Positions 35,262 through 44,044 of a DNA stretch of 64,000 nucleotides are shown here, in pieces. The stretch's first letter is position 1, and the number at the start of each line of letters is the position of its first letter. The position numbers and the translations under genes are program-made. The DNA is from JANQIV01 sp050117315 (lineage in GTDB: Bacteria; Bacteroidota; Ignavibacteria; Ignavibacteriales; Melioribacteraceae), in the NCBI GenBank assembly GCA_050117315.1, contig JASFMY010000011.1, positions 19,155-83,154 on the forward strand. The letters are read 5' to 3'. The notes beneath the pieces are model-generated. The model worked only from the letters and a program-made list of their open reading frames with translations. It did not search any database and had not been told where the DNA came from.

Positions 35262-35510
35262 ATGGCTGAGCCGTCCGACAAGATATCAAAAATTTACAAA
35301 GATGTTGGTCCTTATCTTGGCCTGGGAACACAACTCGCTGCAACAGTAATATTAATGTTTTTTCTGGGGAAATGGTTAGATGAAAAATTTGAGATTTTTC
35401 CTGTTTTAACAATTATTTTTTTATTATTTGGTTCTTTTGCGGGATTATATAATTTTATAAAAACTGTGTTTAGGTTAAATAAAAAAAGCCAAAATGAAGA
35501 AAAAGATTAA
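35262..35510 (+). CDS. atpZ: AtpZ/AtpI-family protein
   Basis: 82 residues with two hydrophobic helices (about 18-38 and 46-68) and the pattern GLGTQLAATVILMFFLGKWLDEKF, typical of AtpZ/AtpI-type F-ATPase accessory proteins. They are thought to help c-ring assembly or Mg handling. It opens the ATP synthase operon, 6 bases after bactofilin, and overlaps the next membrane protein by 17 bases. Confidence 0.82.
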   Translation: MAEPSDKISKIYKDVGPYLGLGTQLAATVILMFFLGKWLDEKFEIFPVLTIIFLLFGSFAGLYNFIKTVFRLNKKSQNEEKD

Positions 35511-35892
35511 TCAGATAATAATCATATTTTTAACAGGGTATTTAATTATAGCGGTTTTATTCTGGCAGGATTTAATAGACCAGCATAATCTTAATGCAAC
35601 TTTGTATGCAGGGCTTTTAAACATGGTAAATACCTTCCTTGCCCTAATGCTGTATCAACTTTCGTATAAGAAAAATAATAAATCATTTTTGTTAATGAAT
35701 CTTGGGGGGATGGGTTTGAGATTGTTTCTGGTAGTCGGCACCATTTTTATTTTCTTTAAGTTCTTGAATATTGACAAATATGGCTTTATATTTACTTTCT
35801 TTATTTTTTATTTTGTTTTTCTTATTATTGAAGTTGATTTTTTTAGAAAAAAAGCTGGTTTGAATAATAAAGGATTTGCAGAAGATAAATGA
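35494..35892 (+). CDS. Small membrane protein of the atp operon (AtpI-like)
   Basis: 132 residues with four hydrophobic segments (about 7-25, 37-55, 66-86 and 92-112) and a charged tail. It overlaps atpZ (17 bases) and atpB (4 bases). Position and topology suggest an AtpI/UncI-type assembly factor for the c-ring, but there is no decisive motif, so this is inference from context. Confidence 0.65.
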   Translation: MKKKINQIIIIFLTGYLIIAVLFWQDLIDQHNLNATLYAGLLNMVNTFLALMLYQLSYKKNNKSFLLMNLGGMGLRLFLVVGTIFIFFKFLNIDKYGFIFTFFIFYFVFLIIEVDFFRKKAGLNNKGFAEDK

Positions 35893-36728
35893 TATTTGAT
35901 ACTGTTACTGCTGTTAGTGATACGGCAAAAGTTGCGGAAAGTGGTAGTAGCGATACGGGATGGTTGATACATCATATTTTAGATTCGTATGAGCTGGAAC
36001 TTCCGTTTTTCAACTTACATCTCCCTTCCTTTCACTTATTTGGAATTGATGTCTCCATAACCAAGCACGTAATTTTCATGTGGATTGCTTGCCTCTTAAT
36101 TTATTTGGGATTAAGAGCAGCAACTAAGTCCTACAAGAAATCGCTTATTCCAAAGGGGATTACCAATTTCTTGGAGATACTTGTAATTTTTGTAAGAGAT
36201 GAAATTGCTAAACCTACTATTGGTAAGGGGTATGAGAGATTCCTACCTTATTTACTAACTGTTTTCTTTTTCATTTTAACATGTAACTTTTTAGGATTGC
36301 TACCCTACGGGGCTACGGCGACCAGCAACATAGCAGTTACTTCAACGCTTGCGGTTATTTCGTTTTTTGTTATTCAAATTGGCGGTATTTTGAAGAACGG
36401 TTTATTTGGTTACTTTAAAGGTTTAATACCTCACGGGGTGCCGGCATGGTTGTTGCCTATAATGTTTGTAGTGGAGCTTCTAGGTTTGTTCACTAAGCCT
36501 TTTGCTTTGGCAATAAGATTATTTGCCAATATGACCGCAGGCCACATTGTCATTTTAGCGTTACTCGGTTTAATATTTATTTTACATACTTATATCGTTG
36601 TTCCTGTGTCTATAGCATTCGCATTATTTATATATCTGTTAGAAATATTGGTTGCATTAATTCAAGCATATATTTTTACCATGCTTTCGTCATTGTTTAT
36701 AGGAATGGCGGTTCATCAGGATCATTAA
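35889..36728 (+). CDS. atpB: ATP synthase F0 subunit a
   Basis: The 279-residue membrane subunit forming the proton half-channels against the c-ring. The essential arginine is Arg210 in AIRLFANMTAGHIV, and LIQAYIFTMLSSLFIGMAV marks the last helix. An acidic loop (residues 1-45) precedes the first membrane helix. It overlaps the upstream gene by 4 bases and is followed by atpE after 30 bases. Confidence 0.95.
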   Translation: MIFDTVTAVSDTAKVAESGSSDTGWLIHHILDSYELELPFFNLHLPSFHLFGIDVSITKHVIFMWIACLLIYLGLRAATKSYKKSLIPKGITNFLEILVIFVRDEIAKPTIGKGYERFLPYLLTVFFFILTCNFLGLLPYGATATSNIAVTSTLAVISFFVIQIGGILKNGLFGYFKGLIPHGVPAWLLPIMFVVELLGLFTKPFALAIRLFANMTAGHIVILALLGLIFILHTYIVVPVSIAFALFIYLLEILVALIQAYIFTMLSSLFIGMAVHQDH

Positions 36729-36758
36729 TTATATATTTTATTATAAAGGAGGAAATAA

Positions 36759-36977
36759 ATGGATTACGCATATTTAGCAGCCGGATTTGGAGCAGCTCTT
36801 ACAGTTATCGGTGGTGCATTTGGGATTGGTAAATTAGCAAGTTCTGCGATGGAAGCAAGCGGGCGTCAGCCTGAAGCAGGAGGTGATATTAGAACATCTA
36901 TGATTATTGCCGCTGCGCTTATTGAAGGCATTTCATTATTTGCTTTAGTTATTTGTATTCTTTTAGCCCTTAAATAA
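36759..36977 (+). CDS. atpE: ATP synthase F0 subunit c
   Basis: A 72-residue hairpin of two membrane helices. The ion-carrying residue is Glu56 in ALIEGISLFALVI, and the polar loop is ASGRQPEAGG (33-42). After Glu56 the sequence is GIS rather than the Ser/Thr pattern of sodium-binding c subunits, so proton use is favoured. A strong GGAGG site precedes the ATG, fitting the high copy number of this subunit. A hairpin follows the stop. Confidence 0.96.
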   Translation: MDYAYLAAGFGAALTVIGGAFGIGKLASSAMEASGRQPEAGGDIRTSMIIAAALIEGISLFALVICILLALK

Positions 36978-36983
36978 TTTTTA

Positions 36984-37011
36984 GGAGTGTATTTTCTGCA
37001 CTCCGGTTTTT
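36984..37011 (+). terminator. Terminator-like hairpin between atpE and atpF
   Basis: GGAGTGTA, loop TTTTC, TGCACTCC (one G-T pair), then GGTTTTT. It sits 6 bases after atpE inside the operon and would act as an attenuator rather than a full stop. Confidence 0.6.
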
Positions 37012-37031
37012 ATAATTAACTAAAGGAATAT

Positions 37032-37583
37032 ATGATGGCAGCTATTTTAAACGTAGCTATGTTAGCTTTTATTAGCGGTGAAGGACCACAGGGCGGGTTA
37101 TTGGATGTTAATCCGGGACTCATAATTTGGACAGTTGTTACATTTGTTTTTTTATTGCTGATATTGAAGAAACTTGCGTGGAAGCCTATCTTAAATTCAT
37201 TAAATCAAAGAGAGTCTTTCATAAAAGAACAAATGGAAAAAGCTGAAACTGCTCAAAAAGAAACTGAGAGATTAATTGAAGATAACAAAGCCAGTATGGC
37301 AAAAGCAGATGAAGAAGCACAAAAGATAATTGGCCAGGCAAGAGAATTGGCTGAGAAACTGCAGAGCCAGAAAATTGAAGAAACCAATGAAAAGACAAAG
37401 AAAATGATTGATGATGCAGTGGCTGAAATTGAAAGAAAAAATAAAGAAGCCATGAACAGTTTGCGTGAGCAGGTAGCTGAAATAGCAGTTAATGCCGCTG
37501 AGAAAATTATCCGCGAAAGCCTTGACGGCAATAAGCACAAAAAAATTGTTAACGAATTAATTGATAATTTGCCAAAGAATTAA
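37032..37583 (+). CDS. atpF: ATP synthase F0 subunit b
   Basis: 183 residues: one N-terminal membrane helix (about 28-46, LIIWTVVTFVFLLLILKKLAW) followed by a long charged helix (about 50-165) that forms the peripheral stalk as a dimer. The sequence KPILNSLNQRESFIKEQMEKAE is typical. Two ATG codons in tandem (37032 and 37035) could start it. It is followed by atpH after 2 bases. Confidence 0.93.
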   Translation: MMAAILNVAMLAFISGEGPQGGLLDVNPGLIIWTVVTFVFLLLILKKLAWKPILNSLNQRESFIKEQMEKAETAQKETERLIEDNKASMAKADEEAQKIIGQARELAEKLQSQKIEETNEKTKKMIDDAVAEIERKNKEAMNSLREQVAEIAVNAAEKIIRESLDGNKHKKIVNELIDNLPKN

Positions 37584-37585
37584 TT

Positions 37586-38131
37586 ATGCTGGAATACAAC
37601 GTTTCAAGTAGATATGCTGTTGCGCTTATGCAGCTTGCAGAGGAGAAAGACTCTTTTGAGCAAATATCTAATGATATTGAATTTGTGTATAATACTTTTT
37701 CAAAATCAAAAGAATTGAGAAATATTATCTCAAGCCCGGTTATTGACCAGGCAAAAAAAACAGTAATACTGGAAGAAATTTTTTCTCAGCATATTAAAAC
37801 AGATTCTCTGAATTTTATAAAATTTGTTATCGACAAAAATAGAGATGATTTACTTTTCAGCATTTTAAGAAGATTTGTTGATTTACGTGATGCCAAGCTC
37901 GGAATTGCAAATGCTGAAATCTATTGTGCTGTTGATATTAGCGAAGATATGAAAAATGATCTGGCGGAAAAATTAAAAGAATACACCGGTAAAAAAATTA
38001 AAGCTGATTATAAAGTAAAAGAAAGCTTGATCGGTGGTTTTAAAATTAAAATTGGTGATAAAGTTTGGGATGCGTCAGTTTCCAATCAGCTAAGTTCGCT
38101 GAAAAAAACTTTATTAAGTAAAACTGTATAA
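37586..38131 (+). CDS. atpH: ATP synthase F1 subunit delta
   Basis: The 181-residue stalk connector between subunit b and the alpha3-beta3 head. The N-terminus SSRYAVALMQLAEEK and the C-terminal VKESLIGGFKIKIGDKVWDASVSNQLSSLKKTL are the family signature. The start follows the atpF stop by 2 bases. Confidence 0.94.
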   Translation: MLEYNVSSRYAVALMQLAEEKDSFEQISNDIEFVYNTFSKSKELRNIISSPVIDQAKKTVILEEIFSQHIKTDSLNFIKFVIDKNRDDLLFSILRRFVDLRDAKLGIANAEIYCAVDISEDMKNDLAEKLKEYTGKKIKADYKVKESLIGGFKIKIGDKVWDASVSNQLSSLKKTLLSKTV

Positions 38132-38151
38132 AAATTTTTAAGGAAAAAAAA

Positions 38152-39705
38152 ATGGCAGAAGTAAGACCCGATGAAGTCTCTGCAATATTAAGGAAACAAT
38201 TATCAGGCTTTGAAAGTGAAGTTGAGGTTTATGATGTTGGAACTGTTTTGCAGGTGGGTGACGGTATTGCCCGGATTTACGGGCTTTCTGAAGTAATGGC
38301 AAGTGAGCTTGTAGAATTTCCGAATAATGTGATGGGAATGGTACTAAACCTTGAAGAAGACAGCGTTGGCTGTGTGCTCTTTGGCGAAAGTGCTTTAATT
38401 AAAGAAGGAGATCAGGTTAAAAGAACCAAACGTGTTGCTTCGTTCCCTGTAGGTGAAAAGCTTTTGGGTAGAGTTGTGAACCCTTTGGGAGAACCGGTTG
38501 ATGGTAAAGGCCCTATTGAGTTTGACAAATATATGCCAATTGAAAGAAAAGCATTAGGTATTGTTGAAAGACAACCTGTGAAAGAACCTCTGCAAACCGG
38601 TATTTGCGCTATCGATGCAATGATTCCTATCGGAAGAGGACAAAGAGAATTAATAATAGGAGACAGGCAGACAGGTAAAACAGCTGTAGCTATTGATACT
38701 ATTATAAACCAAAAATGGACTCACACTGAAGAAGCAAAGAAATACGGTGTTGAGCCTGTTTATTGTATTTATGTTGCTACAGGACAAAAAAATTCAACTA
38801 TTGCGCAGGTAGTTGCTAAACTTGAAGAACACGGTGCAATGGAATATACTACAATAGTATCGGCACCTGCATCAACTCCTGCACCGTTACAATACATTTC
38901 TCCTTATTCAGGAGCAACTTTAGGAGAATTTTTTAGAGATAACGGGAAACATTCACTTTGTATTTATGATGATTTGTCAAAACAAGCTGTGGCCTACCGT
39001 GAGCTTTCATTATTGTTAAGAAGACCTCCGGGACGTGAAGCTTATCCCGGTGATGTGTTTTACTTACACTCAAGGTTACTTGAAAGAGCTTCAAAATTAA
39101 GTGATGAATTAGGCGGCGGAAGCTTAACAGCTTTGCCTATTATTGAAACCCAGCAGGGTGACGTTTCAGCTTATATCCCGACAAACGTTATTTCTATTAC
39201 TGACGGCCAGATTTATCTCGAACCAAATTTATTTAACGCAGGTGTTCGTCCGGCTATTAACGTAGGTATTTCAGTATCACGTGTGGGTGGTAATGCACAA
39301 ATTAAAGCGATGAAAAAAGTTGCTGGTTCATTAAAATTAGATTTAGCTCAATACAGGGAACTGGAAGCATTTGCTAAATTCGGATCTGATTTGGATAAAG
39401 CTACTCAACGAACATTGGCAAAAGGCGCAAGGCTTGTTGAGTTATTAAAACAAGGCCAGTATGCCCCAACACCTGTAGAGAAACAGGTAGTAAGCGTATT
39501 TGCAGGAACAAATGATTTTCTCGAAACTATTCCTTTAAGCGATGTAAAAAGATTCGAAAAAGAATTGCACGAATATCTTGAATTGAAATCACCTGAGACT
39601 TATGAAGACATAAGAACGTCTAAAAAGCTAAACGATGAAACTGTAGAAAAACTAAAATCGGGAATTTCTGATTTTCTAAACAAATTTCAGAAAAGCGAAA
39701 AATAA
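38152..39705 (+). CDS. atpA: ATP synthase F1 subunit alpha
   Basis: The 517-residue non-catalytic nucleotide-binding subunit. The P-loop is GDRQTGKT (170-177), with RGQRELIIGDR before it and the arginine-finger region AINVGISVSRVGG at about residues 366-378. Length and motifs are ordinary. A terminator-like hairpin follows, before atpG. Confidence 0.97.
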   Translation: MAEVRPDEVSAILRKQLSGFESEVEVYDVGTVLQVGDGIARIYGLSEVMASELVEFPNNVMGMVLNLEEDSVGCVLFGESALIKEGDQVKRTKRVASFPVGEKLLGRVVNPLGEPVDGKGPIEFDKYMPIERKALGIVERQPVKEPLQTGICAIDAMIPIGRGQRELIIGDRQTGKTAVAIDTIINQKWTHTEEAKKYGVEPVYCIYVATGQKNSTIAQVVAKLEEHGAMEYTTIVSAPASTPAPLQYISPYSGATLGEFFRDNGKHSLCIYDDLSKQAVAYRELSLLLRRPPGREAYPGDVFYLHSRLLERASKLSDELGGGSLTALPIIETQQGDVSAYIPTNVISITDGQIYLEPNLFNAGVRPAINVGISVSRVGGNAQIKAMKKVAGSLKLDLAQYRELEAFAKFGSDLDKATQRTLAKGARLVELLKQGQYAPTPVEKQVVSVFAGTNDFLETIPLSDVKRFEKELHEYLELKSPETYEDIRTSKKLNDETVEKLKSGISDFLNKFQKSEK

Positions 39706-39727
39706 AGAAATTGAGAAAGCTGATTTT

Positions 39728-39769
39728 ACCAATTCCTGGTTGAAGTTTTAACCTGTGAATTGGTTTTTT
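39728..39769 (+). terminator. Terminator-like hairpin between atpA and atpG
   Basis: ACCAATTC pairs with GAATTGGT, with an inner GGTT/AACC stem, followed directly by TTTTTT. It has every mark of an intrinsic terminator, yet atpG follows 19 bases later, so partial read-through (attenuation) is likely. Confidence 0.75.
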
Positions 39770-39788
39770 ATATAAACAAGAGAAAAAT

Positions 39789-40670
39789 ATGGCTACTTTA
39801 AGAGATATTAAAAGAAGAATTATAGGTGTTCAAAATACCCAGCAGATAACTAAAGCAATGAAAATGGTTGCAGCTGCAAGATTGCGAAGAGCACAGGAAA
39901 ACATTATAACTGCGAGGCCTTATTCAAGAAAGATTTCCGAAGTCTTGTCAAATCTTTTTGCCATAGAAAAGAACATTGATAATCCTTTCATAGAAACTAG
40001 AGAAACCAAACGGATCGCAATATTTGTTGTTACATCTGATAGGGGGTTGTGCGGCGCTTTTAATATGAATGTAATCCGCAGAACTGAAGAATTGATAAAA
40101 ACGGAATACAATGAGTTTTATGAAAATGAAAATGTAGATTTGTATTGTATCGGAAAAAGAGGGAACGAATATTTTACAAAAAGAAATTATAATGTTGTTT
40201 CAAGCGAAATCGGAATTTTTTCGGGACTAAAATTTGATTTTGTTGTAAAAGTAAATAATGATATTAAACAGAAATTTTTAGATAATCACTATGATTTGGT
40301 ATTGATTGTTTATAACGAATTCAAATCGGTTGTTCAACAAAACTTAACAGTGAAGCAGCTTTTACCGGTTAAACCTTCGGCTTCAGAAAATGTTGAAGAA
40401 ATAAATGCAGATTACATTTATGAACCTGACAAAATGCATATTATTAATTCTCTTATTCCGAGATATTTGAATTCACAGATGTGGAACATTTTACTTGAAT
40501 CTTATGCCGCCGAACTTGGTGCCAGAATGACTGCAATGGATATGGCAACAGAGAATGCGCATGAATTAATTAGAATGTTAAAGATAAACTATAATAAAGC
40601 AAGACAAGCATCTATTACAACAGAGATACTTGAAATTGTTAGTGGGGCTGATGCTTTAAAAAATGAATAG
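39789..40670 (+). CDS. atpG: ATP synthase F1 subunit gamma
   Basis: The 293-residue central rotor shaft. The N-terminal helix ATLRDIKRRIIGVQNTQQITKAMKMVAAARLRRAQ and the C-terminal GARMTAMDMATENAHELIRMLKINYNKARQASITTEILEIVSGADAL are diagnostic. It is the last atp gene here; beta and epsilon are not in the window, as is common in FCB genomes where atpD and atpC form a separate unit. Confidence 0.96.
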   Translation: MATLRDIKRRIIGVQNTQQITKAMKMVAAARLRRAQENIITARPYSRKISEVLSNLFAIEKNIDNPFIETRETKRIAIFVVTSDRGLCGAFNMNVIRRTEELIKTEYNEFYENENVDLYCIGKRGNEYFTKRNYNVVSSEIGIFSGLKFDFVVKVNNDIKQKFLDNHYDLVLIVYNEFKSVVQQNLTVKQLLPVKPSASENVEEINADYIYEPDKMHIINSLIPRYLNSQMWNILLESYAAELGARMTAMDMATENAHELIRMLKINYNKARQASITTEILEIVSGADALKNE

Positions 40671-40723
40671 TTTTAAATTATTTGAAATAAACAAATTATT
40701 TATTATCTTAACTTATTAAAATA

Positions 40724-42055
40724 ATGCTTGAAGATTTAACTTTAAAATTTGAGAAGACATTAAAAAAAGTAATAGGTCAGGGTAGATTAACTGAGAATAA
40801 TATATCAGATACCCTAAGAGAAATTCGACGTGTTCTTTTAGATGCTGATGTTAATTACAAAGTTGCTAAGCAATTTATTGATGATGTAAAGCAAAAAGCG
40901 CTTGGAAAAGAAGTCCTTACTTCTGTAACTCCCGGGCAGTTAATCACGAAAATTATTTTTGATGAATTAACTGATTTGATGGGAGGTGTAAATAAAGAAC
41001 TAAAAATAAATCCAAGCGATCCTACGGTTATTTTAATGGTTGGTTTGCAGGGGTCCGGTAAAACAACGTTTAGTTCTAAGCTGGCCAAATACTTGAAGAG
41101 CACAAAAAGGAAAGTTCTTCTTACAGCCGCTGACGTTTACAGACCTGCCGCAATAGACCAATTAAAAACTTTGGGTGTACAGATTGATGTACCTGTCTTT
41201 ACAATTGATGGTTCAAAGAAACCGATAAGAATTGCTGAGGAGTCCGTAAGATATGCAAAGGAAAACGGGCTTGATACAATCATAATTGACACTGCCGGCA
41301 GGCTTCATGTTGATGAAGATTTGATGAGCGAGGTTGAATCGATAAAAGCTAAAGTTAGACCTACAGAAACTTTGTTTGTTGTTGATTCTATGACCGGGCA
41401 GGATGCTGTGAACTCTGCTAAAGCTTTTCACGATAGGGTGGATTTTGATGGTATTGTTCTTACAAAACTTGATGGTGATTCCAGGGGCGGTTGTGCTCTT
41501 TCAATTAAAGCTGTTGTTAATAAGCCGATTAAGTTCGTAAGTCTTGGCGAAAAACTTGATTCAATTGAAGTCTTTCACCCTGATAGATTGGCTTCAAGAA
41601 TTCTTGGTAAGGGCGACGTAGTCTCTCTTGTTGAAAAAGCCCAGCAGCAGTTTGATGAAAAGGAAGCAGAAGATCTTGAAAAGAAACTGATGTCCAATAA
41701 ATTTGATTTTGAGGACTTTCTTAAACAAATAAAAATGATTAAGAAGATGGGTTCTTTAAAGTCACTGCTTGGTATGGTTCCCGGAATTAGTTCTGCATTA
41801 AAAAATACGGACGTTGATGATAAGCAGCTTGTTAGGGTTGAATCAATAATTCAATCAATGACTAAAGTTGAAAGAAGCAATCCGAAAATACTGAATGGAA
41901 GTAGAAGAAAAAGGATTGCCAGGGGAAGCGGCAATTCAATTCAGGATGTGAACAGGTTGATGAAGCAGTTTAAAGAAATGCAGAAGATGATGAAAATGTT
42001 TGGCGGTAAAAACGCTAAGCAATTAAAAGCTATGAAAAATTTGAGATTTAATTAG
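40724..42055 (+). CDS. ffh: Signal recognition particle protein Ffh
   Basis: 443 residues. The GTPase domain has GLQGSGKTT (107-115), DTAGRLHVDEDLM, and TKLDGDSRGG. The C-terminal M domain (about 295-443) is methionine-rich and binds 4.5S RNA through the RIARGSGNSIQDVNRLMKQF segment. It targets nascent membrane proteins to FtsY/SecYEG. It leads into rpsP, the usual gene order. Confidence 0.97.
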   Translation: MLEDLTLKFEKTLKKVIGQGRLTENNISDTLREIRRVLLDADVNYKVAKQFIDDVKQKALGKEVLTSVTPGQLITKIIFDELTDLMGGVNKELKINPSDPTVILMVGLQGSGKTTFSSKLAKYLKSTKRKVLLTAADVYRPAAIDQLKTLGVQIDVPVFTIDGSKKPIRIAEESVRYAKENGLDTIIIDTAGRLHVDEDLMSEVESIKAKVRPTETLFVVDSMTGQDAVNSAKAFHDRVDFDGIVLTKLDGDSRGGCALSIKAVVNKPIKFVSLGEKLDSIEVFHPDRLASRILGKGDVVSLVEKAQQQFDEKEAEDLEKKLMSNKFDFEDFLKQIKMIKKMGSLKSLLGMVPGISSALKNTDVDDKQLVRVESIIQSMTKVERSNPKILNGSRRKRIARGSGNSIQDVNRLMKQFKEMQKMMKMFGGKNAKQLKAMKNLRFN

Positions 42056-42083
42056 AAAATAAATAACTGGAGGTAAATTAAAT

Positions 42084-42548
42084 TTGGCTGTTAAGTTAAG
42101 ATTACGAAGAATGGGTAAGAAAAGACAACCTATTTACAAGGTTGTTGCTGCAGACATCCGTTCTCCGAGAGATGGAAGGTTTATTGAGGCGATAGGATTA
42201 TACAATCCAAAAACAAATCCTGCTACAATGGAAATAAAAGAAGAGCGTGCGTTATACTGGTTAGGGGTTGGTGCTCAACCAACAAATACTGTGAAGAATA
42301 TTCTCTCTAAAAAAGGAATTATATTAAAAAAGAACTTAATCCAGAAAGGTTTATCAGAAGAAGAAATAGCAAACCAAATGGATGAGTGGAATAAAAAACA
42401 AGAAGCAAAATTAGCTAAATTAAACGAAAACAAAAAAGAAGTTAAAAAAGAAGAAGCCAAGATAGAGTCTGAAGAGATTGAAAATAAAAATTCTGAGGAA
42501 GTCAAGGGTGCTGCTTCTGAAGACTCGACCGAAGAAAAAGCAGATTAA
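42084..42548 (+). CDS. rpsP: 30S ribosomal protein S16 with long charged tail
   Basis: The N-terminal ~80 residues are an ordinary S16 (AVKLRLRRMGKKRQPIYKVV, SPRDGRFIEAIGLYNP). A tail of about 70 residues rich in Lys and Glu extends it to 154, against the usual 80-100. The start is TTG; GGAGG lies 10 bases before it and the protein aligns from that point. Neighbours are khpA, rimM, trmD and rplS. Confidence 0.95.
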   Translation: MAVKLRLRRMGKKRQPIYKVVAADIRSPRDGRFIEAIGLYNPKTNPATMEIKEERALYWLGVGAQPTNTVKNILSKKGIILKKNLIQKGLSEEEIANQMDEWNKKQEAKLAKLNENKKEVKKEEAKIESEEIENKNSEEVKGAASEDSTEEKAD

Positions 42549-42610
42549 TTTCTTTTTTTCTTAGGTTCTCGTACAAAAAGTACCCGGTTCAAAAAAAGAG
42601 AGGTACTCAT

Positions 42611-42844
42611 ATGAAAGAATTTATTGAGTTTATCGCTAAACACCTTGTTGATAATCCCGAAAGCGTTGGCATTGAGGAAGCTAATCCAAATGAGAAGACA
42701 ATTGAGTTAACTCTCAAAGTTGGCGCTGAAGATGTTGGCAAAGTAATTGGCAAACAGGGTAAAACAGCTCAAGCTATGAGAACCTTATTAACTGCAATAG
42801 CAGCTAAAGAGGGCAAACGGGCAATCTTAAAGATTCTTGATTAG
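42611..42844 (+). CDS. khpA: KH-domain RNA-binding protein
   Basis: 77 residues with one KH domain; GKVIGKQGKTAQAMRTLL (about 46-63) carries the GxxG loop. KhpA-type proteins bind RNA and are usually encoded between rpsP and rimM, exactly as here. A GAGAGG site precedes the ATG. Confidence 0.93.
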   Translation: MKEFIEFIAKHLVDNPESVGIEEANPNEKTIELTLKVGAEDVGKVIGKQGKTAQAMRTLLTAIAAKEGKRAILKILD

Positions 42845-42846
42845 AA

Positions 42847-43371
42847 TTGAGTTCGCTCAATTATTTCTTGATCGCTAAGGTTGTTTCCGTGTATAGTAAG
42901 GAAGGGTATTTAAGACTGATTTCATATTCAGACTTTCCTGAAAGATTTTGGAATTTGAAATCAGTCTTTATTGATATTTTTGGTGATAAAAGGAAATTTA
43001 TTGTAGAATATTCCGGTTTCATCAAAAATGAACTCGTAATAAAGTTTGAAAATTTTGACTGCGAGGAAGATGCAGTTCACTTAGTGGAAAAATTTATATA
43101 CGTTCCAGAGAGTGAATCTGTAAAACTTCCTGGTGATACTTTTTATATACATGACTTAATCGGAAGTAAAGTAATTCAGAACGAAAAAGTAATCGGTTCT
43201 TTAATTGATGTATTGAGATCACCTGCAAATGATGTTTACGTGATCGCAAATGACGTAAAGAAAGAATTTTATGTCGCAGCATTGAAAAATAACATATCGA
43301 GTTTTGATCCGGTAAAGAAATTGTTAATTTTAAGCGATAGCTGTGAATTAGTTACCAATGATCAGAATTGA
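42847..43371 (+). CDS. rimM: Ribosome maturation factor RimM
   Basis: 174 residues. RimM helps assemble the 30S head and binds S19. An N-terminal beta-barrel domain (FLIAKVVSVYSKEGYLRL) is followed by a PRC-barrel (about 95-170: LIGSKVIQNEKVIGSLIDVL). It uses a TTG start 2 bases after the khpA stop, and its end overlaps trmD by 14 bases. The sequence is divergent in places, but context supports the call. Confidence 0.88.
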   Translation: MSSLNYFLIAKVVSVYSKEGYLRLISYSDFPERFWNLKSVFIDIFGDKRKFIVEYSGFIKNELVIKFENFDCEEDAVHLVEKFIYVPESESVKLPGDTFYIHDLIGSKVIQNEKVIGSLIDVLRSPANDVYVIANDVKKEFYVAALKNNISSFDPVKKLLILSDSCELVTNDQN

Positions 43372-44041
43372 TATTATATCGGCTGTTCCTGATTCTCTTA
43401 CGAGTATATTAAACACAAGTATTCTTAAGCGGGCTCAAGACCGTAAACTTGTGGAAATAGTTGTTCATAACTTAAGAGATTTTGCTTATAATAAGCATAA
43501 ACAAATAGATGATAAACCGTTCGGCGGCGGCGCAGGAATGCTGCTTAAACCGGAACCGTTCTTTGAATGTATTGAAAAGTTAATTGATGAAAGAAAATAC
43601 GATCATATAATTTTTACAACACCGAAAGGCCAAATATATGATCAGACTAATGCAAATAAATTCTCCCTGGCAAAAAATATTATTATAATTGCTGGCCACT
43701 ACAAAGGAATTGACGACAGGGTAAGAGAAAAGTTTGCAACCGATGAAATTTCAATCGGTAATTTTATTTTAAGCGGCGGTGAATTGCTTGCATTAGTTAT
43801 TGCTGATTCAATAATAAGATTAATTCCCGGCGTATTAAACGACGGTGAATCGGCATTAAATGATTCATTTATGGACGGCATGAAGGTGGAGGCGCCTTAT
43901 TTTACAAGGCCTTCGGAATATAAAGGGATGAAAGTCCCGGAGGTTTTGCTTTCCGGCAATGAAAAAAAAATTAAAGACTGGAAAGAAGAACAGTCAAAAA
44001 TTTTAACTGAAACTTGGAAAAAAAATAATACTATGGAGTAG
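43358..44041 (+). CDS. trmD: tRNA (guanine-N1)-methyltransferase TrmD
   Basis: 227 residues. It methylates G37 of certain tRNAs using SAM in a trefoil-knot fold. Signature parts: RIDIISAVPDSL, KQIDDKPFGGGAGMLLKPEP, IIIAGHYKGIDDRV, and EISIGNFILSGGELLALVI. Overlap with rimM suggests translational coupling. Confidence 0.97.
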   Translation: MIRIDIISAVPDSLTSILNTSILKRAQDRKLVEIVVHNLRDFAYNKHKQIDDKPFGGGAGMLLKPEPFFECIEKLIDERKYDHIIFTTPKGQIYDQTNANKFSLAKNIIIIAGHYKGIDDRVREKFATDEISIGNFILSGGELLALVIADSIIRLIPGVLNDGESALNDSFMDGMKVEAPYFTRPSEYKGMKVPEVLLSGNEKKIKDWKEEQSKILTETWKKNNTME

Positions 44042-44044
44042 AAG

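Noticed and set aside
36759..36977. Sodium-type c subunit
   Set aside because: After Glu56 the residues are Gly-Ile-Ser, not the Ser/Thr and Tyr ligand pattern of sodium-binding c-rings; proton type is favoured.
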